NCBI GenBank assembly: GCA_017380975.1
Contig: JAFOCX010000274.1
Span: 1-5,235 of the forward strand
Reading direction: 5' to 3'
DNA from: Lachnospiraceae bacterium
GTDB taxonomy: Bacteria > Bacillota > Clostridia > Lachnospirales > Lachnospiraceae
DNA length: 5,235 bases
The position numbers were made by a program, and so were the translations under genes. The notes under the pieces are model-generated. The model was given only the letters and a program-made list of their open reading frames with translations, was not told the origin of the DNA and made no database searches. Numbering within the stretch: position 1 is the first letter of the stretch; every line of letters starts with the position of its first letter. Below, piece by piece: positions 1-5,235 of the stretch.

Positions 1-794
1 GCCCCTGCCGTAATACCTACATTGCACGCCGAACTAATACATTCAGGATTTAAGTCGCCTACGGTTTGAATGTAATATGTATTCTTACATTCTTTCTGGC
101 AGATCTCGTATAGCTTCTGAGTATTGGAGCTGTGTTTACCTCCGATAACCAGCATCACATCTACCTGGGAAGCTACCTTTTTTGCTTCCACCTGTCTTTC
201 CTGTGTCGCATTGCAAATTGTATTTAAAACATTTATATCATAACTCGTTCTTGAAAATTTTTCAACTAATTCTTGAAATTTATTGTAATTAAATGTCGTC
301 TGAGCCACCAGACAAAGTGGTACTTCCGGAGAAATCGCAAGTTTTTCAAATTCCTCGTAGGAATCGATCACTTTCGTCTTATCGTCGCCCCATCCGCGGA
401 TTCCCTGAACCTCCGGATGCTTCGCATCACCAACGATAATGACCTGACGGCCGGCTGCGCTCTGCTCCGCCACGATGTTATGAATTTTCTTTACAAACGG
501 GCATGTCGCGTCGACGATCTCCACGCCGTTCCCCTCCAGAATATCATAAATTTCTTTTCCTACTCCATGGGAGCGGATCACAACAACGCCATCCTTAAGC
601 GCTGCCAATTCCTCTTTTGTATCGATAACTCCGACACCTTTTTCGCTCAGATCGCGAACCACTTCTTCATTGTGAATGATCGGACCATACGTGAAGATCG
701 GTTTCTTTCCGTTTGCGATCTGTTCATAAACCTTTTCAACCGCCCGTTTTACACCAAAACAGAAACCGGCTGTTTTTGCTACGATTACTTCCAT
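1..794 (-). CDS. ispH: 4-hydroxy-3-methylbut-2-enyl diphosphate reductase (IspH/LytB), C-terminus cut by window edge
   Basis: IspH reduces HMBPP to IPP and DMAPP, the last step of the MEP isoprenoid pathway, in the cytoplasm, using an oxygen-sensitive Fe-S cluster. I translated 264 codons from the ATG at 794 with no stop before the left edge. All three cluster cysteines are present: C12 in GFCFGV, C98 in DATCPFV and C194 in NTICNATQERQ. Substrate-pocket residues are also in place: H41 (IIHN), H76 (RSHGVG), H126 and E128 (KHPEV), T166-T167, and the SSN triad at 222-224. The visible part ends at GITAG, where the family normally continues into an A-S-T/A-P motif, so only about 20 residues of the IspH domain are missing. 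In many Clostridia this protein is fused to ribosomal protein S1 domains; whether that holds here lies outside the window. The start follows a GGAGG site and lies 11 bases after the cmk stop, which points to co-transcription with cmk. The 3' part (about 1-300) is clearly more AT-rich than the rest. Family assignment is very secure. Confidence 0.97.
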   Translation of the reverse strand, partial: MEVIVAKTAGFCFGVKRAVEKVYEQIANGKKPIFTYGPIIHNEEVVRDLSEKGVGVIDTKEELAALKDGVVVIRSHGVGKEIYDILEGNGVEIVDATCPFVKKIHNIVAEQSAAGRQVIIVGDAKHPEVQGIRGWGDDKTKVIDSYEEFEKLAISPEVPLCLVAQTTFNYNKFQELVEKFSRTSYDINVLNTICNATQERQVEAKKVASQVDVMLVIGGKHSSNTQKLYEICQKECKNTYYIQTVGDLNPECISSACNVGITAG

Positions 795-800
795 CCGGCC

Positions 801-805
801 CCTCC
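801..805 (-). promoter_or_regulatory. Ribosome binding site of ispH
   Basis: On the minus strand GGAGG sits six bases before the ATG at 794 and directly abuts the cmk stop codon. It fixes the ispH start, which also gives the expected short N-terminus with the first cluster cysteine at residue 12. The stop and the Shine-Dalgarno sequence are adjacent, so ribosomes finishing cmk are delivered straight to ispH. Confidence 0.85.
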
Positions 806-1480
806 TTATACGGCTGCTTTTTTCTCGTCGATCATATTCATGATCGCCCGGATCACTTCTTCCAGATTCATATCGGATGTATCCAGATAGGTCGCATCCG
901 GAGCCTGTACCAGCGGAGAGTTTTCGCGGTTCATGTCCTGATAGTCTCTGGCAATGATATCCTGCTCGATCTCTTCCAGAGTCTTTGTTCCGCCTTTCTC
1001 TAAAAGCTCCTTATGACGTCGTCTCGCACGCTCAATGGAGCTTGCTGTCATATAGATCTTTACGTCTGCATTCGGGAGCACCCACATACCAATGTCTCTG
1101 CCATCCATCACAACATCTGTTGTTTTTGCGATTTCCTGCTGGAGAGCTACCATCTTTTCTCTGACTTCTTTGATCTTGGAGATTGTAGAAGTTGCCATAC
1201 CGACTTCTTCAGTGCGGATCAGTCCGGATACATTCTCTCCGTTTAAGAATACCTGCTGAACGCCGTCCTCGTAAGCCAGAGAGATCTCGATCTCGTCTAA
1301 TCTTGCGCAGATGGCCTCCACATCATTCACATCGATTTCTTTTCTGATATAATACAGGGACATTGCACGGTACATGGCACCGGTGTCTACATAGATAAAT
1401 CCCTGTTTTTTTGCCACTGCCTTTGCCACACTACTCTTTCCGGCTCCTGCAGGGCCGTCAATTGCCACGTTAAAAGACAT
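806..1480 (-). CDS. cmk: Cytidylate kinase, (d)CMP kinase
   Basis: Cmk transfers the gamma-phosphate of ATP to CMP or dCMP, giving CDP or dCDP in the cytoplasm, and recycles CMP released by RNA turnover and phospholipid synthesis. The 224-residue product has the usual length of bacterial Cmk. The P-loop GPAGAGKSS is at residues 9-17, the conserved DTGAMYRA at 32-39, and MDGRDIG at 125-131. A late lid and substrate region carries an arginine-rich ERARRR helix and NRENSPL, followed by LDTSDM. In the GRDIG motif the next residue is Met where I usually expect Thr; this is a minor variation and I would not call it inactivating. The ATG at 1480 is supported by a strong AGGAGG site. The gene lies 49 bases after the flavoprotein gene and 11 bases before ispH. 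The cmk-ispH order is common in Clostridia, so this looks like a conserved pair in the same operon. Confidence 0.97.
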   Translation of the reverse strand: MSFNVAIDGPAGAGKSSVAKAVAKKQGFIYVDTGAMYRAMSLYYIRKEIDVNDVEAICARLDEIEISLAYEDGVQQVFLNGENVSGLIRTEEVGMATSTISKIKEVREKMVALQQEIAKTTDVVMDGRDIGMWVLPNADVKIYMTASSIERARRRHKELLEKGGTKTLEEIEQDIIARDYQDMNRENSPLVQAPDATYLDTSDMNLEEVIRAIMNMIDEKKAAV

Positions 1481-1485
1481 GTTTT

Positions 1486-1491
1486 CCTCCT
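1486..1491 (-). promoter_or_regulatory. Ribosome binding site of cmk
   Basis: The minus strand carries a perfect AGGAGG five bases before the ATG at 1480. This fixes the cmk start and suggests efficient initiation independent of the upstream flavoprotein gene. Confidence 0.88.
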
Positions 1492-1529
1492 CGTATTATA
1501 CTTCCGTATTCGGAAAATTATTCATCGTT

Positions 1530-2762
1530 TTACTGACAGCTTCTGCCTGCCAGCATTCCGGTCGACCAGGCGATCTGCAAATTAAATCCGCCGGTCACCG
1601 CATCGAGATCCAGAACCTCGCCTGCGAAATACATACCGGAAACTTTTTTCGATTCCATGGTGGACGGATTTACTTCTTTTACAGAAACACCGCCCTGAGT
1701 CACGATCGCCTCACTGAAGCCGCGAAGTCCGGTTAATGTCACGCGGAATGCCTTTGTAATAGAAAGAAGGCGCTCTCGCTCCACTGCAGTCACTTCGTTG
1801 ACCTGTTTTTCCGGGTTGATACCGCTTCGCGCAATGATGACCGGGATCATCTTTGCCGGATACAGCTGGTTCAGTGCATTTTTAAACTGTTTATTTTTCG
1901 CCTCGTCAAAATCTCGAAGGATTCTGGCATCTAACTGCTCTCTGGAAAGAGCCGGTTTCAGATCGATATCCATCACCAGCGGATTCTTTTTCAATGTCTT
2001 CGCTGCATAGCTGCTGGCGCTTAACACTACCGGTCCGCTCACACCAAAGTGTGTGAACAGCATCTCTCCGAATTCCTTCCAAAGAACTTTCTTTCCGTTA
2101 TAAACGGTTACCGCAATGTTGCGCAGGGAAAGTCCCTGTAATGCACGGACATCTTCCTCCGCACAGATGAACGGAACCAGCGCCGGAGAAAGTTCCGTCA
2201 CAGTATGTCCTGCTGCTTTCGCAAACTCATAACCATCACCTGTGGAACCGGTTGTCTGGTAAGAAAAACCGCCGGTTGCGATGATCACGGAATCTGCAGC
2301 AACTTTTCGTTTGCTCTTTTCCAGAACAACGCCTCTGCATGCCCCGTCCTCTACGATCAATTCCTTGACCGGCTCATTGAGACGGATCTCCACACCCAGA
2401 CTCTTCATCTTGCGCTCCAATGCAAAAATTACATCGGACGCCTTGTCAGAAACCGGAAATACACGGTTTCCACGCTCGGTTTTCAAATGGCAGCCGCTCT
2501 CTTCCATCAGGTCCATCATATCGAAGTTTGTAAAACCGTAAATGGCACTGTATAAGAACTTTCCGTTGGTTACCACATTGCCGAACAATTCTTCTGTATC
2601 ACAGGCATTGGTCACATTGCAGCGGCCCTTACCTGTAATATAGATCTTTTTTCCAAGCTTTTCATTTTTTTCATAAAGCGTTACAGAATGACCGGACTGG
2701 GCTGCACCGATCGCAGCTGCCATTCCTGCCGCTCCGCCGCCGATCACAACGACTTTTCCCAT
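1530..2762 (-). CDS. HI0933/YhiN-family FAD-dependent oxidoreductase (BaiN / aminoacetone-oxidase-like), substrate unknown
   Basis: This is a 410-residue cytoplasmic flavoprotein with the typical length of the HI0933-like family. The N-terminal dinucleotide-binding fold starts at once with VVVIGGGAAGMAAA (residues 4-17), followed by the YEKNEKLGKK segment and the family signature ITGKGRCNVTN. A second FAD-contact motif, VIIATGGFSYQTTGSTGDG, lies mid-protein. The C-terminal signature has GEVLD at 381-385 and GGFNLQIAWSTG at 391-402, closing the FAD site. Databases name relatives 'aminoacetone oxidase family' or 'BaiN'; the latter comes from a Clostridium scindens flavoprotein implicated in bile-acid metabolism. 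Nothing here supports a bile-acid role: no bai genes are present, and the family is widespread in bacteria without that pathway. The ATG at 2762 comes one base after the PPK2 stop (TAATATG) and no strong Shine-Dalgarno sequence is visible, so translation is probably coupled to the gene before. The family is certain; the reaction is unknown. Confidence 0.93.
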   Translation of the reverse strand: MGKVVVIGGGAAGMAAAIGAAQSGHSVTLYEKNEKLGKKIYITGKGRCNVTNACDTEELFGNVVTNGKFLYSAIYGFTNFDMMDLMEESGCHLKTERGNRVFPVSDKASDVIFALERKMKSLGVEIRLNEPVKELIVEDGACRGVVLEKSKRKVAADSVIIATGGFSYQTTGSTGDGYEFAKAAGHTVTELSPALVPFICAEEDVRALQGLSLRNIAVTVYNGKKVLWKEFGEMLFTHFGVSGPVVLSASSYAAKTLKKNPLVMDIDLKPALSREQLDARILRDFDEAKNKQFKNALNQLYPAKMIPVIIARSGINPEKQVNEVTAVERERLLSITKAFRVTLTGLRGFSEAIVTQGGVSVKEVNPSTMESKKVSGMYFAGEVLDLDAVTGGFNLQIAWSTGMLAGRSCQ

Positions 2763-2763
2763 A

Positions 2764-4263
2764 TTATTTGTCCGCTTTTTCCACTTCTTTAATTTTCTCT
2801 TCCAGTGCTTTTACTACTGTTTTCAGTACCTTAATGCGGGCATAGTATTTGGAATTACCTTCCACAACGATCCATGGAGCTAATTCTGTATCTGTATTCT
2901 CGATCATCTCGTTAACCGCTTCCTCATACTGATCCCACTTTTCACGGTTTCTCCAGTCCTCATCTGTGATCTTCCACTGTTTTGCAGGATTGATCATACG
3001 CTCATTGAATCGCTTCTCCTGCTCATCTTTGTCAATGTCGATCCAGAATTTCAGAACAACTGCACCGGAATGGCTCAGATGCGCCTCAAAATCATTGATT
3101 TCTTTATATGCTCTTCTCCAGTCGTCTTCAGTACAGAAGCCTTCAATACGCTCTACCATCACACGACCGTACCAGGTACGATCATAAATCGCAACATGAC
3201 CGTCCTTCGGAACATTATTCCAGAAACGCCACATATAATGATGTGCTTTTTCCACACTGTTCGGAGCCGGAGTCGGACATACTTTATATCCTCGCGGATC
3301 CATGTGGCTGGTAAGACGCTTGATCGCACCGCCTTTTCCTGCCGCATCCCAGCCTTCGAAGCACAGTACCACCGGAATTCTCTGACGGTACAGCTCACTA
3401 TGCAGTTTTTCCAGTTTCTTCTGAAGCTTAGCCAGCTTCTCTTTATATTCACTCTTTTCCAGAGTTTTTGTCAGATCTACTTTCGAAAGAATACCATATT
3501 TATACTGATCTTTTTCCGGAACCGGTCCTTTGTATACACCGGCCTTCTTTCCTTTTGCCCGATCAGCAAGGGCTTTCTCCAATCGCTCCGCCACCGCAAG
3601 CATGATCGCAAGTCCTGCCTGGTCTCCGTCATTCGCATCAATGATGACCCACGGCGCTTCTTTATTTTCCGAACGCTCGATCATATTCTGATTGATCTTC
3701 TCAAACTTTTCGAACTGGGCATTTCTCTTCCAGTCATTGCTGTTTACACGCCAGGATGTCTCTTTGGAGCCTTCTAATTTTTCAAAACGTCTCTTCTGTT
3801 CTTTCTGTGAGATAGAAAGGAACAATTTGATCAGGACCATGCCGCTGTCGATCAGCTGCTGCTCAAATGCACAGATATCGTAAAAAGCATCGTCCAGCTG
3901 AGATTCTTTTGTCTTTCCGTCAAACAGATCTTTCTGTACGAAGCGATACCAGCTGGTATCAAAAATCGCAATTCGTCCGTCTGCCGGAGTTTTGATCGCA
4001 TAGTTCCAGAGGAACGGATGCATCGCTGCCTCTTCTCCGCCTTTTCCTCCTGCATATACATCAAATCCTCTCGGATCCATCGCCTGGATCAGACGATTGA
4101 TCTGGAGACCCTTTCCTGCCGCGCTATATCCGTCGAAGGTGATCAGGATCGGGATCTTCGCCTCTCTCGCCTGACGCTCTAAAAGACTCAGGCGCTCAGT
4201 CGCTTTTTCAATCTTTGCTTTCAGTTCCTTCTTATCGATCTCTTTCTTTTTATCTTCTGACAT
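2764..4263 (-). CDS. pap: Two-domain class II PPK2, polyphosphate:AMP phosphotransferase
   Basis: Class II PPK2 enzymes phosphorylate AMP to ADP using inorganic polyphosphate, linking polyphosphate stores to adenylate charge. From the ATG at 4263 the product has 499 residues, close to the roughly 500 of two-domain family members. Domain 1 has a Walker A GYSAAGKG at residues 45-52, then MDPRG, and an altered Walker B, DTSWYRF, near 102. Domain 2 has GWDAAGKGG at 304-312, then SHMDPRGYKV, and a canonical-looking DRTWYGR at 361-367, with a charged lid containing DEDWRNREKWDQY. A lysine/glutamate-rich, probably helical linker joins the domains, and both termini are highly charged. I prefer 4263 over the in-frame ATG at 4299. 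The upstream ATG has no Shine-Dalgarno sequence and its start would lie against the base of a stable hairpin, whereas 4263 has GGAGG nine bases upstream and starts with a typical MSEDKKK. The stop is one base from the flavoprotein ATG. Specificity for AMP is inferred from the two-domain layout; ADP or GDP use is not excluded. Confidence 0.93.
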   Translation of the reverse strand: MSEDKKKEIDKKELKAKIEKATERLSLLERQAREAKIPILITFDGYSAAGKGLQINRLIQAMDPRGFDVYAGGKGGEEAAMHPFLWNYAIKTPADGRIAIFDTSWYRFVQKDLFDGKTKESQLDDAFYDICAFEQQLIDSGMVLIKLFLSISQKEQKRRFEKLEGSKETSWRVNSNDWKRNAQFEKFEKINQNMIERSENKEAPWVIIDANDGDQAGLAIMLAVAERLEKALADRAKGKKAGVYKGPVPEKDQYKYGILSKVDLTKTLEKSEYKEKLAKLQKKLEKLHSELYRQRIPVVLCFEGWDAAGKGGAIKRLTSHMDPRGYKVCPTPAPNSVEKAHHYMWRFWNNVPKDGHVAIYDRTWYGRVMVERIEGFCTEDDWRRAYKEINDFEAHLSHSGAVVLKFWIDIDKDEQEKRFNERMINPAKQWKITDEDWRNREKWDQYEEAVNEMIENTDTELAPWIVVEGNSKYYARIKVLKTVVKALEEKIKEVEKADK

Positions 4264-4272
4264 AACGGGTGG

Positions 4273-4277
4273 CCTCC
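4273..4277 (-). promoter_or_regulatory. Ribosome binding site deciding the PPK2 start
   Basis: GGAGG on the minus strand lies nine bases before the ATG at 4263. The competing in-frame ATG at 4299 has only hairpin sequence upstream and no purine-rich site. This argues that the extra 12 N-terminal residues of the longer reading frame are not translated. Confidence 0.75.
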
Positions 4278-4300
4278 ATTCTCCGGTTTTTATATGCATC

Positions 4301-4326
4301 GGCCGGCACTCAGAAAAGTGCCGGCC
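4301..4326 (-). terminator. GC-rich perfect hairpin between aldo/keto reductase and PPK2 genes; terminator-like but without U-tract
   Basis: The arms 4301-4310 (ggccggcact) and 4317-4326 (agtgccggcc) are exact reverse complements, giving a 10-bp stem, eight of its pairs G-C, with a 6-base loop. It begins 17 bases after the aldo/keto reductase stop codon, the usual place for a terminator. However, the minus-strand RNA continues with GAUGCAUAUAAAAACC rather than a run of U, and the plus strand also lacks a T-run after the stem. It is therefore not a canonical intrinsic terminator. It may act as a weak or factor-assisted terminator, a 3'-end stabiliser for the upstream message, or a processing barrier. 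Confidence 0.45.
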
Positions 4327-4343
4327 AAACGCCTCATAATCTA

Positions 4344-5235
4344 TTATGCGAATGTCTTTACAACCTTCGGCATTACTTCACTGATCTTGATATTCTGCGG
4401 ACATACCTGCTCACAGCGACGGCATGCACGGCATGCATCTGCCTTTGTCTCCATAGCTTCGTACTCAGCTTTGCCTGTTGCCATACCATGGCTTGCGCTC
4501 TTATTGTAAGCTGCGAAAATGCCCGGGATGTTCAGACCGAACGGACACGGCATACAATATTCACACTTTGTACAGTCAACTAAGGATGCACGATCGAAGA
4601 TCTCTTTTGCGTTTGCGTAGATCGCTCTCTCTTCTTCTGTTACCATACCGATGCTGCTTCTGGAAGCATACTCGAGGTTCTGCTCAACCTGCTCCGGCTC
4701 TGTCATACCGCTGAGAAGAAGGCTTACTTCCTTCTGATCCCATAACCAGTCAAGCGCATACTCAACATGCGGTTTGTTCTCCGGGAATGCTGCTGCCACG
4801 TGCGGTGCAAGGTTTGCAAGCTTACCGCCGAGAAGCGGCTCCATGATCACAACGCCAAGGCCCTTGGAAGCTGCATATTTTAAGCCTTCTGTGCCGGCCT
4901 GGTGATGTGTGTTGATGTAGTTGTACTGGATCTGACAGAAATCCCATCCGTCGTAGCAGTCGATGATCTCTTTGAATGTGTCAAGGTCATCGTGGAAGGA
5001 GAAACCGATAAAGCGAACTTTACCTGCTGCCTTTGCCTCTGCCATCTTCTGAACAAGACCGAACGGTTTTACCTTCTGCTCGAAACGCTCACGGTTCAGA
5101 GCATGAAGAAGGTAGAAATCAAAGTGGTCTGTACCGCACTTTGCAAGCTGCTCATCTAAAAGCTCATCAAAATGCTCTGCGGAAGAAACCACGTTCATCG
5201 GCATCTTATCTGCAAGAAATACTTTCTCTCTGTAA
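4344..5235 (-). CDS. Aldo/keto reductase with C-terminal double [4Fe-4S] ferredoxin domain, N-terminus cut by window edge
   Basis: This belongs to the aldo/keto reductase group that carries a ferredoxin-like tail (COG1453 type), probably a cytoplasmic NAD(P)H-linked carbonyl reductase whose Fe-S clusters may pass electrons. Its substrate is unknown. The visible 296 residues end at a TAA at 4344-4346. The frame stays open to the right edge: ten codons before the ATG at 5204 read as YREKVFLADK, and this Lys matches the conserved catalytic-region lysine, so 5204 is not the true start. The likely active-site His is in DFYLLHAL. GVVIMEPLLGGKLANL marks a late barrel strand and loop. The tail has two cysteine clusters: C-x2-C-x2-C-x2-CP (about 4543-4577; CTKCEYCMPCP) and C-x2-C-x2-C-x3-CP (about 4393-4433; CRACRRCEQVCP). 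Relatives are about 370-390 residues, so roughly 80 N-terminal residues, with the catalytic Asp and Tyr, lie outside the window. It may be transcribed separately from the downstream genes because a strong hairpin follows it. Confidence 0.93.
   Translation of the reverse strand, partial: YREKVFLADKMPMNVVSSAEHFDELLDEQLAKCGTDHFDFYLLHALNRERFEQKVKPFGLVQKMAEAKAAGKVRFIGFSFHDDLDTFKEIIDCYDGWDFCQIQYNYINTHHQAGTEGLKYAASKGLGVVIMEPLLGGKLANLAPHVAAAFPENKPHVEYALDWLWDQKEVSLLLSGMTEPEQVEQNLEYASRSSIGMVTEEERAIYANAKEIFDRASLVDCTKCEYCMPCPFGLNIPGIFAAYNKSASHGMATGKAEYEAMETKADACRACRRCEQVCPQNIKISEVMPKVVKTFA

Noticed and set aside
1495..1500. Perfect TATAAT on the minus strand just upstream of cmk, a possible -10 promoter element.
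   Set aside because: RNA starting about seven bases downstream would begin inside the cmk AGGAGG site, and no -35 match better than 3 of 6 is found at normal spacing. It is probably chance in an AT-rich spacer.
1502..1515. Short inverted repeat TTCCG-TATT-CGGAA in the flavoprotein-cmk spacer.
   Set aside because: The stem is only five base pairs and no T-run follows on the minus strand, so it is too weak to call a terminator or operator.
1530..2762. Naming the flavoprotein baiN and inferring bile-acid dehydroxylation.
   Set aside because: No other bai genes are in the window, and the family is broadly distributed; the label is usually transferred by similarity only.
3070..3777. Long plus-strand reading frame of 235 codons, and a similar 205-codon frame at 273-890.
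   Set aside because: Both lie antisense to strongly supported genes (PPK2, and ispH/cmk), show no recognisable protein motifs and have no convincing ribosome binding site. They are shadow frames.
4264..4299. Twelve-residue N-terminal extension of the PPK2 enzyme from the upstream ATG at 4299.
   Set aside because: There is no Shine-Dalgarno sequence before 4299 and the start abuts the hairpin base; GGAGG nine bases before the ATG at 4263 gives the better start.
4419..4438. Repeated gcatgc pattern (gcatgcacggcatgc) that looks like a small palindromic repeat.
   Set aside because: It lies inside the second cysteine motif of the aldo/keto reductase and is explained by the closely spaced Ala-Cys-Arg-Ala-Cys codons.

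Overview
The window looks like a chromosomal, housekeeping stretch from an anaerobic Firmicute of the class Clostridia, most likely a gut Lachnospiraceae-type organism. The reasons are the moderate GC content, strong AGGAGG-type ribosome binding sites, and the gene order HI0933-family flavoprotein, cytidylate kinase, IspH, which I recall as common in that group. The ferredoxin-type aldo/keto reductase with two Fe-S cluster motifs also fits an anaerobe. The genus cannot be fixed from sequence alone.

All five genes lie on the minus strand, so transcription runs from the right edge to the left edge. In that order they are: (1) an aldo/keto reductase with a C-terminal double [4Fe-4S] domain, cut at its N-terminus by the window edge (4344-5235); (2) an 80-base gap with a perfect 10-bp GC-rich hairpin but no U-tract; (3) a two-domain class II PPK2 enzyme, polyphosphate:AMP phosphotransferase, whose better start is at 4263 rather than 4299; (4) an HI0933/YhiN-type FAD flavoprotein starting one base after the PPK2 stop; (5) cytidylate kinase, cmk, after a 49-base gap; and (6) ispH, 11 bases after cmk, cut at its C-terminus by the left edge. 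There is no gene-free stretch above 300 bases, and I see no tRNA, rRNA, mobile element, CRISPR array or attachment site. Several long plus-strand reading frames are antisense shadows of these genes.

Functionally, pap, the flavoprotein, cmk and ispH look like one transcription unit, though no single pathway joins them. Pap makes ADP from AMP and polyphosphate. Cmk converts CMP/dCMP to the diphosphate. IspH performs the last step of the MEP isoprenoid pathway. The flavoprotein's substrate is unknown. The aldo/keto reductase may be a separate unit, because the hairpin lies between it and pap.

I found no convincing new biological system. The points most worth a second look are the degenerate first domain of the PPK2 enzyme, the change in base composition and codon use inside ispH, the U-less hairpin, and whether ispH continues into ribosomal protein S1 domains beyond the left edge.
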